This document shows positions 11,301 to 22,859 of a stretch of DNA of 64,000 nt, piece by piece. Origin of the DNA: Lactobacillus isalae. Its GTDB lineage: Bacteria > Bacillota > Bacilli > Lactobacillales > Lactobacillaceae. The stretch spans positions 1,302,001 to 1,366,000 of the forward strand of contig NZ_OX443569.1 in NCBI RefSeq assembly GCF_947539375.1, in the 5' to 3' direction. Below the pieces are notes generated by a model, which was given only the letters and a program-made list of their open reading frames with translations, ran no database searches and was not told the origin of the DNA. The position numbers and the translations under genes were made by a program. Position 1 is the stretch's first letter; each line of letters begins with the position of its first letter.

Positions 11301-14300
11301 CTCTGACTTAAGCTGTTGCTCAAGCTCTCACTTTGACTCAAGCTGTTGCTCAAGCTCTCACTTTGACTCAAGGAGTTAGACAAGCTCTCGCTTTGACTTA
11401 AGGAGTTACTCAAACTCTCGCTTTGACTCAAGCTGTTAGACAAGCTTTCACTTTGACTCAAGCTGTTGCTCAAGCTTTCACTCTGACTTAAGGAATTACT
11501 CAAGCTTTCACTTTGGCTGAATGAGTTACTTAAGCTTTCACTCTGACTCAAGCTGTTGCTCAAGCTTTCACTTTGACTTAAAGAATTAGATAAGCTTTCA
11601 CTCTGGCTCAAGCTGTTTGACAAGCTTTCACTTTGACTTAAGGAGTTAGACAAGCTTTCGCTCTGACTTAAGGAGTTAGACAAACTCTCACTTTGACTCA
11701 AGGAGTTGGACAAGCTTTCGCTTTGACTCACGGAGTTGGACAAGCTTTCGCTTTGACTCAAGCTGTTACTCAAGCTCTCACTCTGACTCAAGCTGTTACT
11801 TAAACTCTCACTTTGACTCAATGAGTTAGATAAGCTTTCGCTTTGACTCAATGAGTTGCTCAAACTCTCGCTTTGACTTAAGGAGTTAGACAAGCTCTCA
11901 CTTTGACTTAAGCTGTTGCTCAAACTCTTACTTTGGCTCAAAGAGTTACTCAAGCTTTCACTTTGACTTAAGGAGTTAGACAAGCTCTCGCTTTGACTCA
12001 AGCTGTTACTCAAGCTTTCGCTTTGGCTTAATGAGTTAGACAAACTCTCACTTTGACTCAATGAGTTAGATAAGCTTTCGCTCTGACTCAAAGAGTTAGA
12101 CAAGCTTTCGCTTTGACTCAAGCTGTTACTTAAGCTTTCGCTTTGACTTAAGGAGTTAGACAAGCTTTCGCTCTGACTTAAGCTGTTGCTCAAGCTCTCG
12201 CTTTGACTCAAGGAGTTACTCAAGCTTTCGCTTTGACTCAAGCTGTTACTTAAGCTTTCGCTTTGACTTAAGGAGTTTGATAAGCTCTCACTTTGGCTCA
12301 AGCTGTTACTCAAACTCTCACTTTGACTCAAGGAGTTAGACAAGCTTTCACTCTGACTCAAGCTGTTGCTTAAGCTTTCACTCTGACTCAAGCTGTTGCT
12401 CAAGCTCTCACTCTGACTCAAGCTGTTACTTAAACTCTCACTTTGACTCAAGCTGTTACTCAAGCTTTCGCTTTGACTCAAGGAGTTAGACAAACTCTCG
12501 CTTTGACTCAAGCTGTTACTCAAGCTTTCACTCTGACTTAAGGAGTTACTCAAGCTTTCGCTTTGACTCAAGCTGTTACTTAAGCTTTCACTTTCACTCA
12601 AGGAGTTGGACAAGCTCTCACTTTGACTCAAGCTGTTGCTCAAGCTCTCACTCTGACTCAAGGAGTTAGATAAACTCTCGCTTTGACTTAAGGAGTTAGA
12701 CAAGCTTTCACTCTGACTTAAGGAGTTACTCAAGCTCTCGCTTTCACTCAAGCTGTTGCTTAAGCTCTCACTCTGACTTAAGGAGTTACTCAAACTCTCA
12801 CTTTGACTCAAGGAGTTAGATAAGCTTTCGCTTTGACTCAAGCTGTTGCTCAAGCTCTCACTTTGGCTCAAAGAGTTAGATAAGCTTTCACTCTGACTTA
12901 AGGAGTTATTCAAGCTCTCACTCTGACTCAAGGAGTTAGATAAGCTCTCACTTTGACTTAAGGAGTTAGATAAACTCTCGCTTTGACTCAAGGAGTTGGA
13001 CAAGCTCTCACTCTGACTTAAGGAGTTACTCAAGCTTTCACTTTGACTCAAGGAGTTAGACAAGCTTTCGCTCTGACTCAATGAGTTAGATAAGCTTTCA
13101 CTCTGGCTCAAGTTGTTACTTAAGCTCTCACTTTGACTTAAGGAGTTGCTCAAACTCTCGCTTTGACTCAATGAGTTAGATAAGCTCTCGCTTTGACTCA
13201 ATGAGTTAGATAAGCTTTCACTTTGGCTCAAGCTGTTACTCAAACTTTCACTTTGACTTAAGGAGTTAGATAAACTCTCGCTTTGACTCAAGCTGTTACT
13301 TAAGCTTTCGCTTTGACTCAAGGAGTTCGATAAGCTCTCACTTTGACTTAAGGAGTTAGATAAACTCTCGCTTTGACTCAAGCTGTTACTCAAGCTTTCA
13401 CTTTGACTCAAGGAGTTAGACAAACTCTCACTTTGACTCAAGCTATTACTTAAGCTTTCGCTTTGACTCAAGCTGTTGCTCAAACTCTCACTTTGACTCA
13501 AGCTGTTACTCAAACTCTCACTTTGACTCAAGCTATTACTTAAGCTTTCGCTTTGACTTAAGGAGTTGCTCAGGCTCTCACTCTGACTCAAGGAGTTAGA
13601 TAAGCTTTCACTCTGACTCAAGGAGTTAGATAAGCTCTCGCTTTGACTCAATGAGTTGGACAAGCTTTCGCTTTGACTTAAGGAGTTAGACAAACTCTCA
13701 CTTTGACTCAAGCTGTTACTTAAGCTCTCGCTTTGTCTTAAGCTTTCGCTCTGACTTAAGGAGTTACTCAAGCTCTCACTTTGACTCAAGCTGTTACTCA
13801 AGCTTTCACTTTGACTTAAGGAGTTAGACAAACTCTCGCTTTGACTTAGTGAGTTACTCAAGCTCTCACTTTGACTCAAGCTGTTAGACAAACTCTCGCT
13901 TTGACTCAAGCTGTTGCTCAAACTCTCGCTTTGGCTGAGTGAATTACTCAAGCTTTCACTCTGACTCAAGGAGTTACTCAAACTCTCGCTTTGGCTGAGT
14001 GAATTACTCAAGCTCTCACTCTGACTCAAGCTGTTACTCAAGCTTTCACTTTGACTTAAGGAGTTAGATAAGCTTTCGCTTTGACTCAAGCTGTTACTCA
14101 AACTCTCGCTTTGACTCAAAGAGTTGGACAAGCTTTCACTTTGACTTAGTGAGTTACTCAAGCTTTCGCTTTGACTTAGTGAGTTACTCAAACTCTTACT
14201 TTGACTCAAGCTGTTACTCAAGCTTTCACTTTGACTTAAGCTGTTGCTTAAGCTTTCGCTTTGACTCAAGGAGTTACTCAAACTTTCACTTTGACTCAAG

Positions 14301-17300
14301 GAGTTAGACAAGCTCTCACTCTGACTCAAGCTGTTGCTTAAGCTTTCGCTTTGACTTAATGAGTTGCTCAAACTCTCGCTTTGACTCAAGCTGTTACTCA
14401 AGCTTTCGCTTTGGCTCAAGGAGTTAGACAAACTCTCACTTTGACTTAAGCTGTTACTCAAACTCTCGCTTTGGCTCAAGGAGTTACTCAAACTTTCGCT
14501 TTGACTCAAGGAGTTTGACAAGCTTTCACTTTGACTCAAGGAGTTACTCAAACTCTCGCTTTGACTTAAGGAGTTACTCAAGCTTTCGCTTTGACTTAAG
14601 GAATTAGACAAGCTTTCGCTTTGACTCAAGCTGTTACTCAAACTCTCGCTTTGACTCAAGCTGTTACTCAAACTCTCGCTTTGACTCAAGGAGTTAGACA
14701 AGCTTTCACTCTGACTTAAGGAGTTACTCAAGCTCTCACTTTGGCTCAAGGAGTTAGATAAACTCTCGCTTTGACTCAAGGAGTTGCTCAAACTCTCACT
14801 TTGACTCAAGGAGTTACTCAAGCTCTCGCTCTGACTTAAGCTGTTACTCAAACTCTCACTTTGACTCAAGGAATTACTCAAGCTTTCACTCTGACTCAAT
14901 GAGTTACTCAAGCTTTCGCTTTGACTCAAGCTGTTAGATAAGCTCTCGCTTTGACTCAAGGAGTTTGACAAGCTCTCGCTTTGACTCAAGGAATTAGACA
15001 AGCTTTCACTCTGACTCAATGAGTTACTCAAGCTTTCACTTTGACTTAAGGAGTTACTCAAACTTTCGCTTTGACTTAAGGAGTTGCTCAAACTCTCGCT
15101 TTGACTCAAGCTGTTACTCAAGCTCTCACTTTGACTTAGTGAGTTAGACAAACTCTCGCTCTGACTTAAGGAGTTAGATAAACTCTCGCTTTGACTCAAG
15201 GAGTTAGATAAGCTTTCACTCTGACTTAAGGAGTTACTCAAACTCTCACTTTGGCTCAAGGAGTTGCTTAGGCTTTCACTCTGACTTAAGGAGTTAGATA
15301 AACTCTCGCTTTGACTCAAGGAGTTGCTCAAACTCGCACTTTGACTCAAGGAGTTACTCAAGCTCTCACTCTGACTCAAGGAGTTAGATAAGCTCTCGCT
15401 TTGACTCAAGCTGTTGCTTAAGCTTTCACTCTGACTTAAGGAGTTACTCAAGCTCTCACTTTGACTCAAGCTGTTACTCAAGCTTTCACTTTGACTTAAG
15501 GAGTTGCTCAAACTCTCGCTTTGACTCAAGCTGTTACTCAAGCTCTCACTTTGACTTAGTGAGTTAGACAAACTCTCGCTCTGACTTAAGGAGTTACTCA
15601 AGCTTTCGCTTTGACTCAAGCTGTTACTCAAACTTTCACTTTGGCTCAAAGAGTTAGATAAGCTCTCACTCTGACTCAAGGAGTTAGATAAGCTTTCGCT
15701 TTGACTTAAGGAGTTGCTTAAGCTCTCACTTTGACTCAAGCTGTTGCTCAAACTCTCGCTCTGACTTAAGGAGTTACTCAAACTCTCACTCTGACTTAAG
15801 GAGTTGCTTAAGCTCTCACTCTGACTCAAGCTGTTACTCAAACTCTCGCTTTGACTCAAGCTGTTGCTCAAGCTCTCACTCTGACTTAAGGAATTACTTA
15901 AGCTTTCGCTTTGACTCAAGCTGTTACTCAAACTTTCACTTTGACTTAAGGAGTTACTCAAGCTCTCACTCTGACTCAAGCTGTTACTTAAGCTTTCACT
16001 CTGGCTTGTTGAATGACTCAGACTTTCACTTTGATTGAGTGACCTACTAGTACTTTCACTCTGGCTAATTGAATTACTTAAGCTTCTGCTTATACTTCCT
16101 GACGTAGCTTCACTAATACTTAATGATTCACTTCTGCTTTCAGATCTTTGAATTGAATAACTATTTGAAATACTGGTAGACACACTTTGACTTGTGCTAA
16201 TGCTTTGAACGTCAGTGTAATGCAAATAAACTTTGAATATATTAGAAGAGTTAATTAAGTTTCCATAAGGATAATCACTTAAAGCAAGTTTTCCGTCAGG
16301 TCCTGGTGTCATTACATTTCCATTAGGATCTTCAACTTTTTCTAAAGTATAACCTTTACTTATTAAGTCAGCTAAAGTTGATGTAGCATTTGCAAAATCA
16401 ATTGGAGTATCAGAAGCACCTTGATAATCAATAGTTGTACCATCAATTAGAACTGGATTAGCTGGATCATTATCATTGTAAAATTCAAGTGTAGCTGTTC
16501 TATAGTTAGATGCATCGGCTGAGTTATTAACACCGCGATTATTGTTATAACCAATAGAGGATTTCCAAGTATTGTAATAAAAATTAGAAGGCTCAGGAAC
16601 AACCTCATTGCTAGTATTATTTTTTATAACCATAGTTGGGTGTTGTGTATTAATCAAAGCATTTTGGAGTGCTTCATTTGAAGTTTTTAACCCATATTGT
16701 GGATAATTAGCATAATTATCTTTATCTACTGTAGCTGCTGCATTTAAATCTTCTTGATATGACTTAATATCAGTCGGCATCGTAAATGCACTTTTAGCAG
16801 TTACTGATAGTGGAAAAATAATACCACTTTGAGAAGTACCAGGTACACTTCCTAAACGAACATTTGGATCACTAATTTGGACATGGTAAATTCTCTTAAG
16901 AGTTCCATCTGTTGTAGTTACGTCTTCATGTGTCACAACTACATCTGAAGTAGTTTGTGTATCCTTTTTTACTTCATTCTTCAAGTAAACTTGGTCAGAA
17001 GTCGTACCTGTGACCTCATTACTTAACTCATTGTTCACATACCACGCAAAGTTATTTTTAATTTGCTTTTCTATATCAGCATCAGAAGCCCAATTATAAT
17101 TAAATTGATCGCTTTTACCTACAGTAATAGTTAAATCAAAATTATTGCTTGTATTTTGTTGGGACTTAGTTGCTCCACTAGTAGCAATTTGAAAGCCAAT
17201 ATTGTTATACCAGTCAGTATTTGTAACGACACCATTATTTGGACTCCAGGTTCTATTGTAAGGAAATGTAATTTCCGGCATTGTTTTCTTGTTGTATTCA

Positions 17301-20300
17301 AGATATTGTTTACTGTAAACATATTCACCTTGAATATGTAATCCACTAGCAAATGTTTGTCCATTAATATTTACGTCATTTGTTGGAGTGTAGGCAAATC
17401 CCATTCCATTCTTAGATTGATCGTCTGTATATTGATATACATACACCTTACCTAAGTCGGTAGTATTACTACTACTTTGATTAGTGCTAATTGATGGCTG
17501 TTGAGACTGAGGATTACCCCAATTCAAGTTTAAAGTCCAACTTGGATGATTATTACCGGTAGTAACTTTTTCAGCATTTGAGTTAAAGACAACTCTATAA
17601 TATGTTCCCATCTTATAGGCAGTACCAACTTGAGTACCATCTTTTGCATAAATAGGAAGATTAGCCCCTAGCATGTTGTCATATAACTCAATACCATTTT
17701 GATTTGGTAAGCCTAAGTGAACATCAAAGTATTGCCCATCTTTTAATTCACCTTTTGGAGTAAAAGTAAAGCTAAGTTGTTCATATCCAGCATCATTACT
17801 AGTCTTACCTTCATGAGGTGTCGCTTTAATGTTACTGATAGAGTAAGCATCTGTTGCCAACTTTTCTTTACCCACTTGAATAATGTAAGTAGCACTTACT
17901 CCGCTGTTTGCACCAGTAGTTCCTGCATTAAGCCAATTTACAGTTTGATTACTTTGAACAACATTTATAGGGCCTGCATTCGTAGTAAAAGTATATGTAC
18001 CTCTACCAGCTTGACCATCTGTTGAAAGTTCCGATATTAACGGTGCTGTAGAATTTGAATAAGTATGACTACCACCGTTTTCACCAGTAAAGTTTGGCGT
18101 TAAAGTTATAGAGCCAGTAACTTGAGCAGTCGTAAAGTTTGGTGTAGCACCAGATAATGTAACTTCAAAAAGTTGTTCACCATTTGGTCCTTTACCATCT
18201 ACTTCTTCAACTTTAGCCGTTCCGTCATAGGAGCCATACGTAAATTTAAATGAATCTGTAGTTGCAGTGAAGCCTGCAGGAATCATTACAATAAATTTAG
18301 GATTCTGAACAGTTGAATTACCAGCAGTGGATAAGCGGAAAGTATATTGTGGAACTTGCGTGCCACTGTATACTGTATTATCTGCTATCGGATTTCCGTT
18401 AGCGTCAAGTAGATTGGCAGTACCAGTGAAGGTTGGTAGTTCATTTGTATCAATGCCGTAATTAATACTGTTTGAAGATGCGTAACTACTATTTACAACC
18501 TTAATATTTTGCCCATTAGCATCAAATGTATATGTTTTATTATCTCCACTTACACTTGATGTTGCATCGCTTGCAAGCTCAGACACTATTGGTGCAGTTT
18601 TCGAATCATATGTATAGTAACCCTTTTGTGTTGGATCTAAAGTTAATTTAAATTGACCACCAAAATTACTTGCTGGAGACCAACTTGGATTAAAGTTTAA
18701 TGTTATTTTGAAGAGTTGTTCGCCATTTGGCCCAATTTTACCTAAATCTTGAATTGAGTAATCTTTACTTTTGTTAGATCCATTAAATACTCCATTAAAG
18801 TAATTTCCTGAATTAGCGGGAATTAACCCAAAATCAGATGTACTAGAAGTAAATCCTTTAGGAATCATCACAATAAATTGTGGATTTTTAACAGTGGAAG
18901 TACCATTTGTCGACAAACGAACAGAAAGAGTCGGAAGATTTGTACTCGTCGATGTATAGTTAATTGAACTTCCAGATACAAATTGATTTGAGGAATTTAA
19001 ATTACCAAAAGCTACATCACCAGTAAATGACGGTAATTGTGCATCATTTATATAGTAGCTTACATTTATTGCGTTACTACTCTTTACAACGTCATATGTT
19101 GTGCCATTAACTGTAACTGTAGATGTTCCTGCTGTACTTTGGCCATCACTTGCAAGTTCAGTTACTAACGGAGTGGTGCTGTCATATTTAAAATTACCTT
19201 TGGCACTTGTATCTACAGCTAATTTAAACTGTAACCCTAAATCTTTATTGTCACTTTCAGATGGATTGAAGTTTAGCTTTACGCTGTAAACTTCTTCACC
19301 ATTACTATTTGTTCCTAATGATTTAACACTGTAATCACTGCTATTAAAATTATTAGTTCCTTTGAAATTACCATCAAAATATTTAGTTACAGTATCAGAT
19401 GAAATTAAGCTATTACCAGTTACCTTAAATCCTTTAGGAATTGTAACAATAAATTGTGGATTAGTAACAGTCGTAGTACCATTTGTTGACAAACGAATAT
19501 TTAATGTAGGTAATTGTCCTGATGGGGTATCAGTATTGTAGTTAGTACCGTCAGCTGAAACAAAAGTGCCATTAGAAAGATTACCTAAAGTAGCAATACC
19601 AGTGAATGTTGGCTTTACTGCTTGGTTTACAGCGTAAGTAACAGTACTTCCAGCGCCAGTCCATTGTTGTTCATTAACCGTCCACGTACTTTTTACCACA
19701 TTATAGGTCTTTCCGTTAACGTTAAATGTATATGAACCACCACCAGCACCGGCCACAGCACCTTCATTTCCATATTCAGACAATTCAGAAATCAATGGTA
19801 AATTCCAGTCATTATACGTATATTGTCCACTAGACTGTGAATTTATACTCAACTTAACTTGACCACTAACTGGTTTATCATAATTTGGCGTATCACCAGT
19901 TAAGGAAATTTCAAATAATTGTACATTGGCCTTATTTGCACTATCTTCTACTTCACCAAGATAAGTAACTGATGAAACTTTCCCAGGATAAGTACTACCA
20001 TTGAAAGTAAAATCGCTTGGAGTAGCAGTAAATCCTGCTGGAATTGCAACAATAAATTGCGGATTCTTTACTGTAGAAGAACCATAAGTAGATAATCTAA
20101 AAGTATAATTTGGTACATTAGTTCCGCTATATGATTTTCCATTTGCATCAAGCCATACAGTACCAGAAAATGTTGGCTTAACAACAGCATCATTCGTTGC
20201 TGCCAAAGTCATAAAGTTAGCAGCTAAAGCAACTGATAATTGAGAATTTGAATTATTTGAAGTGGAATTATTGCTAGAAACACTATTAAAGGCTAATGGT

Positions 20301-21022
20301 AAGTTAGATAATGAAGAAAGATCATTACTTAGATTAAGGCTTGACTGTAACCCGTTAGTAATATCATTAGAGGTAGAAACAGATGTAGAATTCTGTTCTT
20401 GGCTAGCAGAAGTAGAACCATTTGAGAGAGATTTTTCAGCACTTTGTCTATTATTTTGTTCACTCTTTTTTACATTTGTTGTTTCAGATTGGCTCTCTTT
20501 GGTATTTGACTTATGTGAAGTACTTGATTGTTGTTTATTAGACTTAGCTTCTTTTTCTTTACTCTTAGCTAAGCTTAGTGAACTAAGGACACTTTCAGAT
20601 TCACTTAACGAATGACTTAAAGATTCAGATTGACTAATTGACTGGCTCACAGATTTTGAAAGACTTTGAGATAGTTGAGTACTTTTAGATGCGGAAGTCG
20701 ATTTAGTCTTATCCTCAGACGCACTAATACTAAAAGTCTTGTTATCGGACTTGCTACCAGTAGTATCTGATGCTCCACTTTTAATAAAGTCAGAAACAGA
20801 TCCAACAACTTGAGATTTTGGATCAACGGAAGTTTGAGCCGCATATACTCGCCCGTTAGGAAGCAAAGCTCCACCAGTTGCTCCAACGCCAAGAATTGTA
20901 GCTAGCCCTGCAATATCTTTCAAATAAGAAGTTGCATCATCCTTGTCGTCTCTAATTGCATTAGGATCAACATAATGTTTAACATGTTTTTGACGTTTTC
21001 TATTTCTAAAATATCTTCTCAT
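8315..21022 (-). CDS. Giant serine-rich repeat adhesin SRRP2, complete, LPQTG-anchored
   Basis: 4235 aa. Start ATG at 21020-21022, 18 codons inside the longest open frame, chosen for AGAGG upstream and because the [10 protein letters not shown] start matches SRRP1. Layout: residues 1-62 long accessory-Sec signal (hydrophobic about 38-54, then VYAA); about 80-220 first Ser-rich stretch; about 285-1290 four related repeats of roughly 120 aa, each with PTFTG, then RLSTxG, then NPQFIVxIPxGF; about 1290-1590 a further non-repeat region; about 1610-4110 the 30-bp-encoded (Ser-X)n stalk; LPQTG at 4200-4204 (bases 8411-8425), a hydrophobic segment, and a basic tail [10 protein letters not shown]. It is expected to be O-glycosylated in the cytosol by GtfA/GtfB, exported by SecA2/SecY2/Asp1-3 and fixed to peptidoglycan by sortase A. 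The binding region is unrelated to that of SRRP1. Confidence 0.95.
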   Translation of the reverse strand: MRRYFRNRKRQKHVKHYVDPNAIRDDKDDATSYLKDIAGLATILGVGATGGALLPNGRVYAAQTSVDPKSQVVGSVSDFIKSGASDTTGSKSDNKTFSISASEDKTKSTSASKSTQLSQSLSKSVSQSISQSESLSHSLSESESVLSSLSLAKSKEKEAKSNKQQSSTSHKSNTKESQSETTNVKKSEQNNRQSAEKSLSNGSTSASQEQNSTSVSTSNDITNGLQSSLNLSNDLSSLSNLPLAFNSVSSNNSTSNNSNSQLSVALAANFMTLAATNDAVVKPTFSGTVWLDANGKSYSGTNVPNYTFRLSTYGSSTVKNPQFIVAIPAGFTATPSDFTFNGSTYPGKVSSVTYLGEVEDSANKANVQLFEISLTGDTPNYDKPVSGQVKLSINSQSSGQYTYNDWNLPLISELSEYGNEGAVAGAGGGSYTFNVNGKTYNVVKSTWTVNEQQWTGAGSTVTYAVNQAVKPTFTGIATLGNLSNGTFVSADGTNYNTDTPSGQLPTLNIRLSTNGTTTVTNPQFIVTIPKGFKVTGNSLISSDTVTKYFDGNFKGTNNFNSSDYSVKSLGTNSNGEEVYSVKLNFNPSESDNKDLGLQFKLAVDTSAKGNFKYDSTTPLVTELASDGQSTAGTSTVTVNGTTYDVVKSSNAINVSYYINDAQLPSFTGDVAFGNLNSSNQFVSGSSINYTSTSTNLPTLSVRLSTNGTSTVKNPQFIVMIPKGFTSSTSDFGLIPANSGNYFNGVFNGSNKSKDYSIQDLGKIGPNGEQLFKITLNFNPSWSPASNFGGQFKLTLDPTQKGYYTYDSKTAPIVSELASDATSSVSGDNKTYTFDANGQNIKVVNSSYASSNSINYGIDTNELPTFTGTANLLDANGNPIADNTVYSGTQVPQYTFRLSTAGNSTVQNPKFIVMIPAGFTATTDSFKFTYGSYDGTAKVEEVDGKGPNGEQLFEVTLSGATPNFTTAQVTGSITLTPNFTGENGGSHTYSNSTAPLISELSTDGQAGRGTYTFTTNAGPINVVQSNQTVNWLNAGTTGANSGVSATYIIQVGKEKLATDAYSISNIKATPHEGKTSNDAGYEQLSFTFTPKGELKDGQYFDVHLGLPNQNGIELYDNMLGANLPIYAKDGTQVGTAYKMGTYYRVVFNSNAEKVTTGNNHPSWTLNLNWGNPQSQQPSISTNQSSSNTTDLGKVYVYQYTDDQSKNGMGFAYTPTNDVNINGQTFASGLHIQGEYVYSKQYLEYNKKTMPEITFPYNRTWSPNNGVVTNTDWYNNIGFQIATSGATKSQQNTSNNFDLTITVGKSDQFNYNWASDADIEKQIKNNFAWYVNNELSNEVTGTTSDQVYLKNEVKKDTQTTSDVVVTHEDVTTTDGTLKRIYHVQISDPNVRLGSVPGTSQSGIIFPLSVTAKSAFTMPTDIKSYQEDLNAAATVDKDNYANYPQYGLKTSNEALQNALINTQHPTMVIKNNTSNEVVPEPSNFYYNTWKSSIGYNNNRGVNNSADASNYRTATLEFYNDNDPANPVLIDGTTIDYQGASDTPIDFANATSTLADLISKGYTLEKVEDPNGNVMTPGPDGKLALSDYPYGNLINSSNIFKVYLHYTDVQSISTSQSVSTSISNSYSIQRSESRSESLSISEATSGSISRSLSNSISQSESTSRSLNQSESLSHSTSQSESLSNSLSQSESLSNSLSQSESLSNSLSQSESLSNSLSQSESLSNSLSQSESLSNSLSQSESLSNSLSQSESLSNSLSQSESLSNSLSQSESLSNSLSQSESLSNSLSQSESLSNSLSQSESLSNSLSQSESLSNSLSQSESLSNSLSQSESLSNSLSQSESLSNSLSQSESLSNSLSQSESLSNSLSQSESLSNSLSQSESLSNSLSQSESLSNSLSQSASLSNSLSQSESLSNSLSQSESLSNSLSQSESLSNSLSQSESLSNSLSQSESLSNSLSQSESLSNSLSQSESLSNSLSQSESLSNSLSQSESLSNSLSQSESLSNSLSQSESLSNSLSQSESLSNSLSQSESLSNSLSQSESLSNSLSQSESLSNSLSQSESLSNSLSQSESLSNSLSQSESLSNSLSQSESLSNSLSQSESLSNSLSQSESLSNSLSQSESLSNSLSQSESLSNSLSQSESLSNSLSQSESLSNSLSQSESLSNSLSQSESLSNSLSQSESLSNSLSQSESLSNSLSQSESLSNSLSQSESLSNSLSQSESLSNSLSQSESLSNSLSQSESLSNSLSQSESLSNSLSQSESLSNSLSQSESLSNSLSQSKSLSNSLSQSESLSNSLSQSESLSNSLSQSESLSNSLSQSESLSNSLSQSESLSNSLSQSESLSNSLSQSESLSNSLSQSESLSNSLSQSESLSNSLSQSESLSNSLSQSESLSNSLSQSESLSNSLSQSESLSNSLSQSESLSNSLSQSESLRQSESLSNSLSQSESLSNSLSQSESLSNSLSQSESLSNSLSQSESLSNSLSQSESLSNSLSQSESLSNSLSQSESLSNSLSQSESLSNSLSQSESLSNSLSQSESLSNSLSQSESLSNSLSQSESLSNSLSQSESLSNSLSQSESLSNSLSQSESLSNSLSQSESLSNSLSQSESLSNSLSQSESLSNSLSQSESLSNSLSQSESLSNNLSQSESLSNSLSQSESLSNSLSQSESLSNSLSQSESLSNSLSQSESLSNSLSQSESLSNSLSQSESLNNSLSQSESLSNSLSQSESLSNSLSQSESLSNSLSQSESLSNSLSQSESLSNSLSESESLSNSLSQSESLSNSLSQSESLSNSLSQSESLSNSLSQSESLSNSLSESESLSNSLSQSESLSNSLSQSESLSNSLSQSESLSNSLSQSESLSNSLSQSESLSNSLSQSESLSNSLSQSESLSNSLSQSESLSNSLSQSESLSNSLSQSESLSNSLSQSESLSNSLSQSESLSNSLSQSESLSNSLSQSESLSNSLSQSESLSNSLSQSESLSNSLSQSESLSNSLSQSESLSNSLSQSESLSNSLSQSESLSNSLSQSESLSNSLSQSKSLSNSLSQSESLSNSLSQSESLSNSLSQSESLSNSLSQSESLSNSLSQSESLSNSLSQSESLSNSVSQSESLSNSLSQSESLSNSLSQSESLSNSLSQSESLSNSLSQSESLSNSLSQSESLSNSLSQSESLSNSFSQSESLSNSLSQSESLSNSLSQSESLSNSLSQSESLSNSLSQSESLSNSLSQSESLSNSLSQSESLSNSLSQSESLSNSLSQSESLSNSLSQSESLSNSLSQSESLSNSLSQSESLSNSLSNSLSQSESLSNSLSQSESLSNSLSQSESLSNSLSQSESLSNSLSQSESLSNSLSQSESLSNSLSQSESLSNSLSQSESLSNSLSQSESLSNSLSQSESLSNSLSQSKSLSNSLSQSESLSNSLSQSESLSNSLSQSESLSNSLSQSESLSNSLSQSESLSNSLSQSESLSNSLSQSESLSNSLSQSESLSNSLSNSLSQSESLSNSLSQSESLSNSLSQSESLSNSLSQSNSLSNSLSQSESLSNSLSQSESLSNSLSQSESLSNSLSQSESLSNSLSQSESLSNSLNQSESLSNSLSQSESLSNSLSQSESLSNSLSQSESLSNSLSQSKSLSNSLSQSESLSNSLSQSESLSNSLSQSESLSNSLSQSESLSNSLSQSESLSNSLSQSESLSNSLSQSESLSNGLSQSESLSNSLSQSESLSNSLSQSESLSNSLSQSESLSQSESLSNSLSQSESLSNSLSQSESLSNSLSQSESLSNSLSQSESLSNSLSQSESLSNSLSQSESLSNSLSQSESLSNSLSQSESLSNSLSQSESLSNSLSQSESLSNSLSQSESLSNSLSQSESLSNSLSQSESLSNSLSQSESLSNSLSQSESLSNSLSQSESLSNSLSQSESLSNSLSQSESLSNSLSQSESLSNSLSQSESLSNSLSQSESLSNSLSQSESLSNSLSQSESLSNSLSQSESLSNSLSQSESLSNSLSQSESLSNSLNQSESLSNSLSQSESLSNSLSQSESLSNSLSQSESLSNSLSNSLSQSESLSNSLSQSESLSNSLSQSESLSNSLSQSESFSNSLSQSESLSNSLSQSESLSNSLSQRMSESASDLKSTSLASQTMSESIYENSDSNNSSSESITQNISIPSTVSHNTLTPSTKPSESIFGKNGKQRRSQTQNVPTKKMNVKGTRQRRLPQTGTSEGSTSLLGAIAATIGGLLGFRRNKKRRKK
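8697..16005 (-). repeat. 30-bp tandem repeat array of SRRP2 (about 244 units)
   Basis: This is the same decapeptide [10 protein letters not shown] as in SRRP1. Rare variants include Ala, Lys or Asn in place of Glu, and 12-nt gains ([12 protein letters not shown]) and losses (SESLSQSES). One unit has Arg (SESLRQSES, about 13735), and it is shared with SRRP1 at 5211. It is in direct orientation to the SRRP1 array. Confidence 0.97.
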
Positions 21023-21304
21023 AAGCTGTGCCTCTAATGTATTTATTCCTAGTAGTAATATTTTAATTATAACCAAGTTATATAACCGTTAAATTAATAG
21101 TAGTACCTGAATTTATAATACATCAATCGTTATTAAATTACACATAGAATTTAATATATTATTTAGTGATTTTTGTTGATTTTTAGTAAGTTTAAATGAA
21201 GTTTACTAATAATTTTTCTTTTCAATTTTTTCGCATTGTTATATTATCTTCTTTCTTACAAACATAACATCGAACAGATCGATTTCTTTATAAAAAGATG
21301 ACAA
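21023..21304 (-). promoter_or_regulatory. Upstream region of SRRP2, putative promoter
   Basis: An AT-rich spacer with no gene I can see lies between the terminator of the export operon and SRRP2. A TATAAT-like -10 is at 21066-21071 (minus strand), with only a weak -35 (TTTAAC-like) about 17 bp upstream. The ribosome binding site AGAGG precedes the ATG at 21022. The promoter choice is tentative. Confidence 0.35.
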
Positions 21305-21344
21305 AAATAAGGCAAAGTATATATTTCACTACTTTGCCTTATTT
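21305..21344 (-). terminator. Terminator of the accessory Sec operon
   Basis: A perfect 15-bp stem (AAATAAGGCAAAGTA and its complement) with a 10-nt loop starts 11 bp after the stop of the asp4-like gene. It separates the export genes from the adhesin genes. Confidence 0.9.
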
Positions 21345-21355
21345 AGTACAAATTT

Positions 21356-21538
21356 TTATCTAACAAAAGTCTGTAATAAAATCATTACTAAAATAATTGT
21401 AAAACATATTCCCATAATAATTGTCTTCCAAGGGATCTCTTTTGGTTTTCTTTCATATGCCTTTTGTTTATTCTTTTCTACTTTCGCTAATCTTTTTAAT
21501 GCATGTTTTTCAACAAGCGTTTTACCCTTTTCATTCAT
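21356..21538 (-). CDS. asp4: Small single-pass membrane protein, Asp4-like
   Basis: 60 aa: a charged, Lys-rich amphipathic N-half (1-35) followed by one membrane span at about 38-57 (TIIMGICFTIILVMILLQTF). The ATG overlaps the gtfB stop by 8 bp, so it is translationally coupled and last in the operon. In streptococcal accessory Sec loci the genes right after gtfB are asp4 and asp5, small membrane proteins resembling SecE/SecG. Place, size and topology fit Asp4, but the sequence is too short for me to be sure, and no Asp5 follows. It could instead be a lineage-specific SecY2 partner. Confidence 0.6.
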   Translation of the reverse strand: MNEKGKTLVEKHALKRLAKVEKNKQKAYERKPKEIPWKTIIMGICFTIILVMILLQTFVR

Positions 21539-22859
21539 GATTCAATGCTCCAATTACCTTTCGATAATTTTCAACCGTTGTATCTCCAGCAGTTAATCGC
21601 TGGTCATCAACAAATTCTTGCATCTTTTTTGTGTCCTCTAACGCTTCATTAACTCTCAATGCCATATCATTCACTTGATCATCTTCAAAAATACTATCTG
21701 GACTTACAAAATTAGGATTATGCAGAGTATTCTTAAAGCCAACAATTAACATATTTTGTTCAAATGCGCCACGAACAGCATCAAGAATTTCATTACCATG
21801 ATTAATATCAAAATAGATGTCGCACGACTGATATAAATCCTTCATTCTCTTCGGTGTAGCATTAGGATACAAGTGAACATTATTGTATTTATCAAAATCT
21901 AAAAGCTTAGATGACATTTCTGTTATAGCTGCAATATGAAAATTAATATTAGGTAGTGCTTCAACTATTTCTTGCAAGTGTTCTATTTGGTCAGAATTAG
22001 TCAAAATGACAGCCTCTGGACGTAATTTATTACCACGTGCATGTGGATAAATCATCCCTAAAAAGCGAAAATCTAACTTACCATCTTTAGGTACCTTATT
22101 TTTCCACTTCTCCCAATCTAAATAATTTTCAAATACTACATGCTTAGTACGTGTACCATTCTTTGAGAGGTAGGTCATATTTCCTGGCAACTCTTCACCT
22201 AATTTTTCATGCCAAAACAGCGTATCCGAGCCTCCTTCATCCATGCCTAAACTAACGAACAGTGATTGATTCAAAGTATTATAAAAAATATGATCTACCT
22301 TATAATGGCGTACCTTTAAATAATATTGCATAAATTGGACCAAATTAGGGAAATGTCTTGTTTGATCAGCATCAAAAAGTAAAATATCTCCAGCTATTAA
22401 ATAATGAACAATTACAGTTTTTCCCTCATTATCAAAGTACTTTCGTAAAGCTTCTTGCCCATTATTCAAATAAGTCTTGGCAAAAATTCTCCCCTCACGA
22501 TTATAATGATCAATCCAGCTTAATTGCCCCTTATCGTCTAACCACCTTACTTCTTTAACTAAACGATTATTATCCGTAGCAGCAAAAACAATATCAGCTT
22601 TCTTTTGATGAAGATCAAAAATTTCACCTTTTTGCGCCGTAGCAACAATACGATAGAACTTTGGTATCTTAACTTTATCAAAATATAAGGGAGTATTTCG
22701 GTCGGTAACCTTACAATAAAATTTGATTGGAGAATCTACTTCTTTGGGTAAAAAACCATCATCATGAATAACGACTGAAGGAATATTAAGCCCAGCGAAA
22801 AGTTGCGACCTCAAGAAATCAGTTGATGCGACATCCAAATTTTCAAATAAGTTAATCAT
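21531..22859 (-). CDS. gtfB: Accessory Sec glycosyltransferase co-factor GtfB
   Basis: 442 aa, cytosolic. GtfB pairs with GtfA in a heterodimer that puts the first O-GlcNAc on serines of SRRPs. GtfB recognises the adhesin and stabilises GtfA, and is itself catalytically inactive in studied species. The N-terminus (NLFENLDVASTDFLRSQL) and the SVVIHDDGFLP stretch are typical. The ATG at 22859 overlaps the gtfA stop by 8 bp, and the stop overlaps the asp4-like gene by 8 bp, so expression is coupled and stoichiometric. Length and start are normal for the family. Confidence 0.93.
   Translation of the reverse strand: MINLFENLDVASTDFLRSQLFAGLNIPSVVIHDDGFLPKEVDSPIKFYCKVTDRNTPLYFDKVKIPKFYRIVATAQKGEIFDLHQKKADIVFAATDNNRLVKEVRWLDDKGQLSWIDHYNREGRIFAKTYLNNGQEALRKYFDNEGKTVIVHYLIAGDILLFDADQTRHFPNLVQFMQYYLKVRHYKVDHIFYNTLNQSLFVSLGMDEGGSDTLFWHEKLGEELPGNMTYLSKNGTRTKHVVFENYLDWEKWKNKVPKDGKLDFRFLGMIYPHARGNKLRPEAVILTNSDQIEHLQEIVEALPNINFHIAAITEMSSKLLDFDKYNNVHLYPNATPKRMKDLYQSCDIYFDINHGNEILDAVRGAFEQNMLIVGFKNTLHNPNFVSPDSIFEDDQVNDMALRVNEALEDTKKMQEFVDDQRLTAGDTTVENYRKVIGALNHE

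Noticed and set aside
20262-20615. 117-aa plus-strand frame opposite the SRRP2 N-terminus
   Set aside because: Leu/Ser-rich antisense shadow of a clear coding region; no ribosome site or family.
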